A stretch of DNA of 64,000 bases, taken from contig NC_069135.1 of NCBI RefSeq assembly GCF_026914265.1, forward strand, positions 39,079,946 through 39,143,945. The letters run 5' to 3'. Made by a program: the position numbers and the translations under genes. The notes beneath the pieces were generated by a model, which worked only from the letters and a program-made list of their open reading frames with translations, did no database searches and was not told the DNA's origin. Shown piece by piece: positions 33,901 through 43,872 of this stretch (positions are counted from its first letter, which is position 1; every line of letters begins with the position of its first letter). This stretch comes from Mya arenaria. Lineage: Eukaryota; Mollusca; Bivalvia; Myida; Myidae.

Positions 33901-34171
33901 TTAAAAGTCAGTCTCTTTTAATGAGGAACCGAGGGGATATATAATAATAGATAATTACGCAGAAAATGGAAATGTCTTGACTTACTTTACTTACTGCAAA
34001 TATGTCCTCGGCCCAAATCGAATTTCATTTATCAAGCCAAAATGTACATCGCGATGATTTCTTATCAAACAGGAGATATTGTACAGTAGAAATATTTAAT
34101 AAAATACACTAACCTGTCAATATTATCTCCAAAAGGAGAAATATTCGTACGTGTTGCAAAGTATTTGCCAT
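24916..34171 (-). CDS. secreted GH20 beta-N-acetylhexosaminidase (chitobiase type), 10 exons
   Basis: Removes terminal GlcNAc/GalNAc from chito-oligosaccharides and glycans. Exons: 34171-34114, 30524-29944, 29653-29524, 29423-29017, 28056-27537, 27350-27130, 26207-25967, 25852-25609, 25448-25263, 25024-24916. All phases agree and give 898 aa, normal for chitobiase-type family 20 enzymes. A signal peptide (MANTLQHVRIFLLLEIILTV, then QSSA) spans two exons. The N-terminal carbohydrate-binding CHB_HEX domain is about 40-205, the GH20b support domain about 214-320, and the TIM barrel about 335-770. The barrel shows RGMHLDVARNFR, HLHLTDDEGWR, EIDMPGHSHA, the catalytic pair HFGGDEVP (D538-E539), and GIQGALWSE with RLLALAERSW. 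A C-terminal beta domain follows (about 802-898). Introns 5 and 8 use GC donors. Intron 1 (3.6 kb) holds a Harbinger transposon and intron 6 a decayed array of its own exon-6 end. A role in shell/chitin turnover or digestion is inferred. Confidence 0.93.
25603..25608 (-). other. GC splice donor of hexosaminidase intron 8
   Basis: Exon 8 ends GGTGGCAG and the intron begins GCAAGT. This phase-2 cut joins PPPGGR to ELKDGSVQV in exon 9. The alternative GTCGTT three bases later gives the wrong phase. Confidence 0.8.
26249..26500. mobile_element. foldback MITE, AAGCTGCACT family, copy 2 (incomplete)
   Basis: It begins AAAGCTGCACTCTCACAG. It shares TATTTCCGTTCGAAAATTAA and TGTTTTATGG with the copy at 62600-62899. 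The far end is not clear, so it is probably truncated. It lies in hexosaminidase intron 6. Confidence 0.6.
26510..27129 (-). repeat. decayed ~54-bp array from the end of hexosaminidase exon 6 and its donor
   Basis: The sequence directly beyond exon 6 repeats degenerate versions of the exon end and donor. On the plus strand ACCTTATATCCAGCATTGGC at 27128 is echoed by GCCTTATATCTAGCAATTG (27074), ACTTTATATCCAGCGATTG (27022) and ACCGTATATATCGTG (26964). More distant echoes follow, each preceded by a CACCC(C)A block. Spacing is about 52-58 bp. Around ten units can be discerned, decaying leftward. Confidence 0.7.
27531..27536 (-). other. GC splice donor of hexosaminidase intron 5
   Basis: On the minus strand exon 5 ends ATG and the intron begins GCAAGT, the best consensus for GC-AG introns. 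The nearby GT (two codons on) gives phase 2 and breaks the frame with exon 6. Confidence 0.8.
27537..28056 (-). CDS. hexosaminidase exon 5, catalytic core
   Basis: The exon starts VGGKRCHDLNETRC and carries EIDMPGHSHA and HFGGDEVPHGVW, where Asp538 positions the substrate acetamido group and Glu539 is the acid/base in the family mechanism. It ends in phase 1 at CATG followed by GCAAGT, a GC-type donor. Only that cut restores frame with exon 6, which begins after ACTTCAG. Confidence 0.92.
28060..29016. other. hexosaminidase intron 4, no feature seen
   Basis: Unremarkable AT-rich intron between exons 4 and 5 of the hexosaminidase gene. Confidence 0.5.
30960..31139. repeat. TTG-rich microsatellite ending in a G run
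   Basis: Irregular (TTG)n with T runs, about 165 bp, then a run of about 12 G. Long Val/Leu/Phe frames through it are repeat artefacts. It lies in hexosaminidase intron 1 just beside the Harbinger element. Confidence 0.85.
31268..32945 (-). mobile_element. PIF/Harbinger DNA transposon, internally deleted
   Basis: The termini are GGCCCGGTCACACCGCCCG and, reverse complemented, AGCCCGGTCACACCGCAAG. TTA lies at both flanks (31265-31267 and 32946-32948), the usual 3-bp Harbinger target. GC-rich subterminal segments on both sides repeat GCGTTG, GGTAGCGAGCG and similar motifs. The transposase frame is inside, in the same direction as the host gene. It is about 55-60% GC against an AT-rich surround, which shows its foreign origin. 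Confidence 0.85.
31457..32320 (-). CDS. Harbinger transposase, C-terminally truncated
   Basis: 287 codons starting MDAERLAMIGAL. A basic arginine-rich region follows (30-50), then the HARBI1-like N-domain (FQHFMRMPPAMFDEVVQRL), and the nuclease core with TVGAIDGKHVACKAP (first catalytic Asp) and FAMVDADYKFTYIDL with GSSSDAQIY (second Asp). Family members run about 350-430 aa and carry a third acidic residue further on. Here the frame turns into an unrelated low-complexity Arg tail right after the second site, so the third residue is missing. Either the element was internally deleted or it has shifted frame. It is unlikely to cut DNA by itself. Confidence 0.85.
   Translation of the reverse strand: MDAERLAMIGALVQQQNQNLLRLQQAVDRRRRERRRRDRVVWVRQWILRRPEHGLYDKLMVELRNEDPRAFQHFMRMPPAMFDEVVQRLTPRFTKQDTKYRASLEPGLKVAITLRHLASGNTYRNMEYACRVPHNTISVVVREVVKAIIEEYTDELLFCPTTEQGWRDLADQWYQRWNFPHTVGAIDGKHVACKAPRNSGSEFYNYKGFYSMILFAMVDADYKFTYIDLSGNGSSSDAQIYNLSELLSKRSVQLRSQKRYAAKPTLNPRRANARMHRTPLYQRSRHR
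32946..34110. other. right part of hexosaminidase intron 1, no further feature seen
   Basis: AT-rich intronic sequence between the Harbinger element and exon 1. Short open frames at 33262-33574 and 33654-33944 have no recognisable content. Confidence 0.45.
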
Positions 34172-35005
34172 TTAAATCTTAAAACCTTTCTTTGTCGTTT
34201 TTACAAGCTTTTAGTCAGCACGCTTTACCGAGTACCGCATTTGAGATGAATTTGGCGACGAATTTGCCGGTTGGCGGAGATAATGGCAAACATTAAACCG
34301 TCCTTTATACTGATAAAGTTTAAAGTCCAACTCTCAGTGTTGACCACTGGGTTCGTTATATATACGGATAATGAAATAAACAAGTGGTGGCATTTAGCGT
34401 CTTTAATTTTTTTATCACCCATCTGATAGCGAAACATGTCGACAAAACATAACTGTGTTCGAAACTATGTTAAAAAACACCCTACTATGCTGACACCTTT
34501 TGCTGCAATTTTGACATATGTTTAATAAAACCTTATGCATTCATCTAGGTTCCGTGGTGCGATTTAAACAGTCCTCGATTGGAGACCTAAAATAAAGACC
34601 TAAGATTGATCTCCTTCCGCCGTCGCAACCATTTTTTCTAATTTTCTTTTTTGTTATTAGTTTTCTAAAATTGATTTTTATGTTATAAATTATCAATTCA
34701 TAGGTTTTCCCATATATTCGTTAATATTTTCATTTATGTTTTACTTTTCTTAACACCAAAACTGCAGCTGATGGGCCTTTAAAACAGCACTCTACGTTAT
34801 CTAATCAGTAAGTATTTCTATATAGAGTCAGAAACACATGTCAGTAATACGTGCACCGATATTGCTATTGGGTTGGTATTTAATATTGTTCTTAGTTTGA
34901 TCATAGAACGATGTAGCTTATCATACAACTTTTAATTAATAACCGACCAATAGAGTGAATTAAGTCATTGATGTATGGCCATAAGATTTATTGAATACCA
35001 TCCCT
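34172..35005. other. upstream region of the hexosaminidase gene
   Basis: The promoter and 5' UTR of the minus-strand hexosaminidase gene should lie here, immediately right of its ATG at 34171. I see no clear TATA box or repeat. Confidence 0.4.
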
Positions 35006-35009
35006 TAGG

Positions 35010-35296
35010 TGGCGGATTCGTGGTCTAGTGGTTACACACTTGACTGTCAATCCAGGGGTCGCAGGTTTGATTCCCCGTCGCATCACTAAAATACTAATCG
35101 TCTTCCGGGAGGGACGTTAAATAGGGGTCCCGTGTGACAGTGCTTTACACTGGAGCACGTTAAAGAACCAGGGTAGCTATAACCAGGGTTACATTCTGTC
35201 TGTACACTATGCTCCAACAACCTTAACTGACTAAGAATCTTAGCGGAGCACTCGCCGAATGGGCAAGGCCCGAGTGCGATTATAAATAAGCTTACA
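35010..35296 (+). mobile_element. tRNA-derived SINE
   Basis: The head is GGTGGCGGATTCGTGGTCTA (A box region TCGTGGTCTAGTGG), then GCAGGTTTGATTCCCCG as B box, at tRNA-like spacing. The body has GGGACGTTAAATAGGGGTCC and CACGTTAAAGAACCAGG, and the element ends before a C run. It is a tRNA-headed SINE, not a working tRNA, because the acceptor stem does not close. Confidence 0.78.
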
Positions 35297-35399
35297 CCCC
35301 CCCCCCACCCCACCAATCCCTTGATAAACAATCTAACCATTGAAATGGTCACGTGTATCAATATAAGGATGTTTTCTTACTCTAGAAGGCCAAGGTGCG

Positions 35400-38300
35400 G
35401 TAAGTAAGTGAGGTTGTGCACACAAACTAGTTTAAACCCTCAGTAAAATGACATTTTATTGACAGTTCCAATGCGGTACCTTACAATCCTTGCTAAACAC
35501 CCCTTGTTTTATATCTGTAGTGTGTTCTCTGTGGATTTTTGTGTAGTTGTTCGATGTTTTGTGTTGTGAATGTTTGTTTTCTATTCTATTTCATTGGCGT
35601 CGACCTAATGTGCCATTGAACGGGGTTTGTATTTAAACTTACAACCACTGGACTTGTTTTTGTTGTTTTTCATATAAAAAAATGTCTTGACTTACTTTAT
35701 CTACAAGAAATATTCAATATCGAGTTTCATTTCCTCCTGAAGTTGAATCTAATGTACTACTGAGCTTTACTCTGGGTAGTTACTGTACACGCTTAACGCC
35801 TTTTGCCTACGCCGAATTATTTGTTTATAACTACTCAAGGGATCTTATTTTGTGTTCAAAATGTTATACAAAACTGCCGTGTTATACTTTATCAAAAGTA
35901 ATAAGACAATAATTGGTAAACACATGCTTATTGTCGAAGTGTTATTGTCAAGTAAAATACGTAAAAAAAAAAGAACCAAAATGTTTTTTAAAAAACTCTA
36001 TAGTTTGTGAGACATAAACTTGACTGAAAATAAAGCTAATCTATAAAAGTTAACTTTTAAGCTAGTCGTTCTATTTACGAGCTTTGGAATTATTAAGCGA
36101 TAATCACTTTAAAGTAAATTTCTGTTCAAAATATGGTTATACTATAACACTGCTTTTGCCTATAAGAACATGTTCGCTATAGATTGCAAGATTTAACCCT
36201 GTTTGAGTGTAAACTGCAATTTAATGAAAATATATCCTAAAACTGAGAAAATTGATTCTGCCCGTAACTTTACGCGCGACTTTCCTCTTTATTCCATGGT
36301 TTATATCTGATTACATTATTAAAGTAACACCAACGGTTCATAAAAGAGCAGAAACTGAAGCTGAGAGTAGAAAATATTTTAAATGCAAGCACCAAAGGTT
36401 AGATTGTATACAGTTAAGATAATTATCTTTTAAATCAAATGTCTCTTTTGTATTTTAACAACTGACCAATGAAAACGGCATTGCCGTTCGAGAGCTAGTA
36501 TGTAAACATCCTGATTGAGAACGATTATGAATTGCTAAATAGACACCACATGCCCAAAGGTCGGTAAATGCACACGCATTCAGTGCTTGAATGCGAGTAA
36601 TGTTCAACGATTTACATCTAGAGCGTCCTCGCCAGACGGTCGAAAATGGTGAACTTGTCCCGTACTTGCTTACTGATAAGATATCAAACACGAAATCTCT
36701 TTTTGTTAAATATATATGTTCTCCTTATTTTGTCAAACAGAGCTAAGGATGCCTAATGTTTAATATCGATGTTTATAGGTATCGTTCAAATGTTCAACTG
36801 CAAAAGACTTGTCGCTACAACAGAAACTGAAGGACCATACATAAGTACACTATGTGAGATTAGGGAACATTAGCAAAGCCAACTACATTTTATATTACAT
36901 GTCGTTTCATGATCTCTTCGCATGATTCATTTCTATGTTTTACATGTAACTTTATTTTTTTCACTTCATTCAAAATAACCGTAAACGAAGTCGGTTCATT
37001 TATGTTAACTACCAGGAGAGTGCAACATTTCCATCATACATCTGAAGTTTCAAAGATGCAAATATCACTCCTGAATATATTTCCCATTTCGTCCAGGTAA
37101 TTTTCTTCAGGCTGGTCACACATGTCAGAGACTATCGTCATCTACCTGTGAGCTCCTGGCAGCCTAAACCAGTTGTCTGCACAATTTCTGGTCACTGTAC
37201 TCAAGAGAAAACTAATTTGCACATGCATCAATTCACCATAGTTGTGTTGGTATGACATTCGACATTATACACACATTAACTATGTACCAAAACAGGATAT
37301 GAAGCCTGCTATACTACCAAATCAAATATCAATAAGTTAAGAAAACTGAAACGGTAAAAAATCTCGACAAAGCACATGTAGCAAAGGGAACGATATTATG
37401 GCCAACTCTAAAATGTACGATGTCATAGAGGTGTCATGTAGGAAATTTTTTTTTATCTCATGGTCGCGACGCACTCGTTCCCTGCACTTATATTTCGATA
37501 AGGTGTGGAAACAAGTTAGTAAGTCAGGGCAACGAAATAATTTAATCGTGATTAAGAGACAACTAAGTCGTTGGAATGAGTTTGTAAATCATTATTATCG
37601 AGATGAAGAAGTAACTTTTAATGAACCCATATACCTTTTTCCCTCTACAAATTTGAGGACTAACTGTTTGGCTTCTTTTATCACCGACTGGGGTAGGGTG
37701 AATATCTCACCAGCTGAAAGTCTTCATATATGAGCATATGAGTATAATAATGGTCAATATCATTTCAATAAGTTTATCAGACAAAAATCTAGGGGGAAAT
37801 GGCGCGCAGAACTCCTAATTTTGATAAACTATTACTGGAATTTCCAGGATCACTCATTTTAACTTTTTTTCTAAATTTTAGTTCTAAATGCTTGCTTTCA
37901 AATGGTCGAAAGACCAGTAGCCAATTCAATTAAACTGTTGTTTGTTTGGTTTTGTCAAAGTTAGCCTTAATGAGTATTGATTGGTTAATATTGATAAATA
38001 TATAAGTATTTACTAGTATATGAAATCATGTCCAAAACGTTTCGTTTTGTTTTAGTTAAACATCATTTAAACGCACAAAGTATTGCCAGAAACAATTACA
38101 GTGTTGTTGTTTTCAATTTGAAGCAGAAGTTTGGCTGATTCCTATTGCTGAACATATATATTTTTCAATGTCCGGGGTTTTATTTCGTTTTTTTTTATTT
38201 ATTTCATAAAAACGGATCTTATCACAATATTTTATGTAGCATTTGCTACGATCCCCGACCACATTTTCAAAATGGTGAGAAAACAATCACACTTTATTTG

Positions 38301-40547
38301 TTTGAAGTTTTAGAAAAAAACACTAAAAAATAAACAAACATGTATAACTTGAATTCAAAATTAATTTGTTTTTAATACTGACTACAAACACAATTCCGTA
38401 ACAATGACTTATGAAATGTCTACAACTGAATTCATCTTTTTTCCAAACAATGACTATTTGGAATGTATTCATACTTTGAGATTTTTCACTGTTTTGAAAT
38501 TTTAACCCGCTCTCAGTCAGCGCACTCAGGATTGTCACTCAATTTCAACGACATTATTTCCGAAACGACAAACCATACGCACACAAATTGGCGCGTTTTT
38601 TTCTAAAAGTGTGTAATTGAATGACTTTTAATCTACTTTAAGCCATAATATTTATTTTTTATTTCAGTGTAAGATAGAAATACATTTCAACCCATGAACA
38701 CTTAAAGTGTATGCAACTCGTGAAATATAACTTTTGGTGCTTACTCGGTGAAATATATTACGATCTCACAGAGAAACAGACAATTATCTTCTATATAATA
38801 CATCATAACCAAATATTGGTTATATAATACATAAGTACTGGGATCTTATGCAATTGCCTGACAAAGAAAGTGTCAAATTTCTATATTACTTCAAGCCTAT
38901 TTCGGCTTAAAGCCGACCCAAAAATAGACAGGATAGTCTAATTAAGAGTTCATTATAATTACTAAATCGCTTAAAGTGCATTAATTGTTTAAGACGAAGA
39001 TGTACTGACACATTGTGACAATATCAATGTAAGTTCCCACTCAAATAGTAGAGTTACAGGTGAAATTTACATAAATATCAACTACATATTTGTCATAATT
39101 CGATTTTTTGACTATAATTACATTTTTATAACACGACCTGTAATAGGCTATTATACCACCAAATGATTCATAATAGTAGGATGTCTACATGGTTATTATA
39201 TGTATTGATACAGGCGTCATGCCGAAACCATTACGTTAAATAAAAATTAACGTGTCAATTTTAGTATTATTGTACGTATATATTTCTTATAAAAGCTTAC
39301 TTCTCAACATTTGGTTACAGGATGTCAAGAGTCGTAAGCTCAAGACAATAAGTCACAAAAGAAGTGAATGCCTAAGATGAAATAAAAACTCTAGGTTTGC
39401 AAACAAAAACAAGAGATAAAGGTTATCAATTTGTACTTGATATCGTCTTCAAATATTAAGACGCATCCAAACATGACATTGGATGGACGTAAATCACAAT
39501 TACTTCATTTGCACTCAAGGTTGCAGATAATCAGGTGAGAAGGGTTATCAGCCTGCATTTATATTAAGGAATCCCACTCACAAAATAAATTAATTATTTG
39601 ACAGAAATCGCAACATCTCGGACATTATCCAGCAGCTATGTCTATCTCGAAGCCAATCGTAACAATTGGGCCATTTCCGGCAAGCTTCCAGATAAATAGT
39701 TCTGTCAATTTTGATTTAATAATATTTTATTGCATGGGAACACTTTGACAATGAGAATATAAATGCAATTTTTAACACAATATTTAAACCGACATTATAA
39801 AATCAAGCATGCAAAGGGATTGGGCCTCGAGATTTGCAAACATCAGTTACGGCCCTCTCCCAAAACGTCAATTCTATACCAAGAAAAGTGTTTTATTAGA
39901 AATAATAAAGAGCAATAATTTCTGTCAATTATGGGTCAAGGGTCAATTCTATAGGATAATGACCGATGTGTTCCGATGGTCTCGAAGCGTACCTGGTGAT
40001 GACCGAGTTGTTACTCAGTTGCTCTGATCTTAATTTGAAATGTTGATGCCTTGTGACCCAACACAATTTTAGTATTTTAAAAGGTACCTGTTACTGATAA
40101 CGATTATGTAAAATAAACAATTGATGCAATCTCAAAGAATTTAGTCACTGTTAAGTTTCCATTTTGCAGGATATTCGGGTTGTGAGTCATGATAAAAATC
40201 ATTTTTTGAAAGGGTTGAACAGAAACACTAAAAATCCAACATTCGAGAGGTTGTGGAACCTTTTCAGAACATGTAAACAATGACCATTTTCTCTGATTCT
40301 TCATTTCAGATCAGTAATAAGCTGCCCGTGCATTTTTGCATTCCTAGTGGATGGCAACTAATGCCCGTTTTTAAAATATAACTTTCATAATCATTATAAA
40401 TATAACATTTTCACATATAAATAAATGGTTGTATAAGTGTGTAAAAATAAAAATCAACTACAATAAATAAATGCCAGATGGAATTATGAAGAGATCAATT
40501 GCACAGCACTCTGACTATCTTTAAGTATTTTGAAGTCACGTGTACTT
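35400..40547. other. intergenic region, no gene recognised
   Basis: Mostly AT-rich sequence between the hexosaminidase and DUF229 regions. Open frames at 36455-36691 (minus) and 37398-37733 (plus) are described or rejected separately. Fragments with TCTCGAAGC and CCGAGTTGTTAC near 39610-40020 belong to the same old dispersed repeat as at 16860. Confidence 0.45.
37398..37733 (+). other. unrecognised 111-codon open frame
   Basis: It opens at ATG and runs 111 codons with a basic middle part (SRRTRSLHLYF, IKRQLSRWNEF). It is longer than most chance frames in this AT-rich stretch. It shows no domain, no repeat and no clear splice context. I cannot assign a function, and it may be chance or an old transposon piece. 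Confidence 0.2.
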
Positions 40548-41743
40548 TTATCTTACTTTAAGCATATCTAAACAGTAGCATACTTGTTTGAGTTTTACTT
40601 CATCAACACAATATGATTGGTTCCCGTATCTGTTGAGGCGAAATGGGTCCCCAACCACTGTCATTTTGTCTTCTTGGTTCCCAGCTTTGAACGCCATATA
40701 GTCCACTGTCCCTTCATAAAAGGCTAGACCAGTAGGGGTGGTGTAAAAAAACAGACTATAGCGCCCCGTTTCACGGTCTATATAGGGCGATAAGTGAAAA
40801 AAAATATTGAACAAATTCCACCGACCCCACTCTTTGTTCAAATTACTGTTGTCTTTTTCCGAATACACAACCGTAGCTTCCGTAACATTTGCAAGCAATA
40901 TGTTTGAACACTTGTTTGAAACCACCTTGTTCATGTGATTAACAAGAACCTTGGCTATACGTTTTGCACTAATGAGGAACTGGTATCTACTGAAACTTTA
41001 TCTTTGCACATGCAAAACGCATCTTCCACTCCTGCGTCAATGCACGTGCGATCTAATGGAATTGGATGAAAAACGTTATGTTTCACAAGATATTTTTGAG
41101 TTAACACCATTTCTGGTTCCAGAAACGCCTGACCGTATAAGAAGTCATAAACCGTCTTATAAATATCAAAAGGGGTAACGAGTCGCTTTGAATTTTCTCT
41201 AAGGTGGCTGTTAATTTTGGGGTACACTTTAGATACACTGTCTGGAACGTGAATCATTATCCACGGGTTGTTGTTTTCAGCGCGCTCTATGTATGTTAAA
41301 GAAGCACCACCTATGCGGAATCCGTGGTCACTTAGCACTATAAATATTGTGTTGCCCATGTCGGTTTCGCTCACCATCCACCTTACGAATTCTAGGAAGG
41401 GTTCGTTTCCTCTACTAACGGACGAAAAGCTCTCATGTCCAACCTGATTTGACCACATAAAGGCGAATTTACGTTTGCCGTTGTATTTGCGTAAAAATCC
41501 TTGTAAGTAATCCATTTGAATTTGAAAATGATTTCTGTTCCCATAACAATCATTCGTAGATTTACAAAGAGTTGTGCCAAACACCGCTTCGAAATCACTC
41601 ATAGCCAACGTGTAAGGTCGGAAGTAAAAATCCGTTGGGGTTTTCTTAAACCCACTTTCAAGGGCAGTAATGTCAGGTGCGTCCATGCTTCCCGGTTCAT
41701 TGTTTTGAGTGAAAAACATCCTCGATTCGATGAGTATTACCAC
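40548..41743 (-). pseudogene. DUF229 (alkaline-phosphatase/sulfatase fold) gene fragment with a frameshift
   Basis: Two overlapping frames make up the C-terminal two thirds of a DUF229 protein. The first (41743-40955) has GFKKTPTDFYFRPYTLAM, CYGNRNHF, KRKFAFMWSNQVGHESF, the metal-site motif VLSDHGFRIG, ERAENNNPWIMIHVP, and RTCIDAGVEDAFCMC. It then ends at a TAG. The family continues one base out of frame with ISAKRIAKVLVNHMNKVV down to the Cys-rich end CVDEVKLKQVCYC (stop at 40548). A one-base deletion near 40975-40985 explains this. The N-terminal third and any signal/anchor segment are not found upstream. It may be a truncated pseudogene, or a real gene with an assembly error and undetected exons. 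Confidence 0.72.
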
Positions 41744-43860
41744 TGTTTTCTATATGTTTCAACGATAATTTTAAGAAACGAACTTGTGCACCGAATGAAG
41801 AGCAAAATTAGTTAAATAACAACTAAAGTAGTCATATACCAATGAAGGTATATCTAACTATTGGCAGTGTGCGAAATTTAACTTTTCTGGTTCTGTCAAG
41901 GCAGTTGGATTGTTGATAAAATGGAGGATGAAATACCTGGAAATACAGAATAAGAATTAGGACGATCATTTGCTATCGAGTATATATTAATTTATTAGAC
42001 ACCAAATGAACCTTAAAGTTCGCGAAACAGTGTGGTAGTTGGTCATACTTGAAAAGGATCGCAAATGATATTGATTCAGTAAATTGTTAATGTTCATGTT
42101 ATTAAATTGCTACAGTTCTTTCGTTTCCTACTAAATTACAATTCATGAGCACCACAACTTATTCATTGGCACCACAACGTTCAGAAAATCGAGCATAGTG
42201 CAGCAAGTACAACAAATAAAGTTCTAAAATTTGTAACGAGGCAACCTTTTGTTAATAAAAAAAGCCACACACATGTAAAGAAAATGCTTAAACCTAAGGT
42301 ACGAGAACAATTCTCACGAAAATCCAGTTTTTTACGTTGTCAACACTAACGTCTAGCAAGTTATGCAAGTTCTAGACGATCAGATTTTAAATTTTATTCA
42401 GAACTTTTACATTAAAATAGAACAACTCATAGCTAGTTCTGGCGTCCATAACTTTAATGTTGATATTTTTTTATGTTTACAACACGTCCAAAAAGGTTAT
42501 ATATAACGTGTTCGCTGAAGTTCTTTAGCTAACTCATAGTTATTCCTAGGTGGAACTACATTCTCCATTTTTTTTAAATTTACTTGTATAAACCTTTAAA
42601 AATGATAAATAAGAAACCATACTCACTGAATACATCCATATTCCACTCATTGGCACTATAACGGAAGACGCGTTGGAGCATTTTACAACACATAACAAAA
42701 TGTTATGGCTCCAATAATTGTCCGTCATGTATAACCAAAATTTAAAATGCTGTTTTAAATGGTACGCGGTAAAGTACGGCGTTTTCATTCGACGGCAAAT
42801 TAAATTAAGTATCCTACGTTACATTTTGGAGAAAAGAGAATGAAGGTACCAGTCTACGGGAAATGGAGGGAATGAACCCAAAGAAAATTATTTAGCAAAA
42901 AAGATTGCGGGAAAAGTTGACAGCGAGAACACGAGTTTGGGTTTAATTTTAACAGATTTTGCAAAGTTGTAAGTATTTATTGGATTGCATTTAAGTAAAA
43001 TGTTCTTGAAAAATGCAAGAGAAGACGTGCCCATTCCAGCTCTCAGTTTGTTTCGCGTAAAACTTAAATTCGTACACTCATTCATTCGTACCCTCATCCA
43101 TTCGTACTTGTATAATAATAGACGTTCATAGCGTTCAATTCTTCTAACCCGTTGCATCTATACGGGTTTGTGAAAAAACGAGGAGTGGGGGATGAACAAT
43201 ATTGGAATTGTTTTTAGAAAAGAAGTTGATGTTTGAAATAGATTTTAAAGGGTAATATATTTATATTCAACCATTTATCTGCAGAAGGTTATTTGAACAG
43301 CTATAAGGATTTGCCATGTAAAAAATACATAAAATGCATAAAAAATATAGGTTACACGTTTATTACCAAAATAAGGCAACTCCTGAATCTTAATCTTGGA
43401 TATCGTAGCAATGTGCTGGGTCCCTACCTTTTACTGCATCACTTGATATCAATTATCATGCGGACCTGCATATGCTTATAGTTTTTGATAGCTCTTCCTG
43501 AATGCAGTCATACAAGTAACTGCATTATTCATTGGGGGCACTTATCATTTAATGTGACAGCTCTTGTTTCTGTTCTACGCACCTGCACACACACTCAGGC
43601 ATACACACACATACACAAAGTGACAACCACTTAATCTTGCAGTAATTTATCATCTTCATGTTCATACTTTGCTCTTTACAAATGTCAGCGATCAATATAT
43701 ATGCAAACTGCATGGGAAGTTCTTCATGAAATATGTTGAAAATGAAAGGTTATGTGTCAACTGAGGTCCAAAACTAATGGCTATCTGCCCAATGAGGTCT
43801 TTTAGTGTGCATTTGTCACATTTCGGTGACAGTTTATATTTAACCTCATTTCATATTTTT
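41744..43860. other. intergenic region between DUF229 fragment and ankyrin-MYND gene
   Basis: No repeat array or recognisable exon. A minus-strand ATG frame at 42788 runs to a good donor (TTCA then GTGAGTATGG, near 42623) and could be a 5' exon of the DUF229 gene, but its protein (YHLKQHFKFWLYMTDNYW and on) is not recognisable. The ankyrin-MYND 5' UTR lies at the right end. Confidence 0.35.
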
Positions 43861-43872
43861 CAGAGATTAAAC

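Noticed and set aside
35024..35090. Possible tRNA gene
   Set aside because: A and B boxes are present but the acceptor stem does not pair and a SINE body follows, so it is a SINE head.
36455..36691. 78-aa minus-strand frame
   Set aside because: No recognisable motif, and no partner exon with matching phase found nearby.
42888..43157. 89-aa minus-strand basic frame
   Set aside because: Partly made from a repeated ATTCGTAC word. No link to the DUF229 fragment could be shown.
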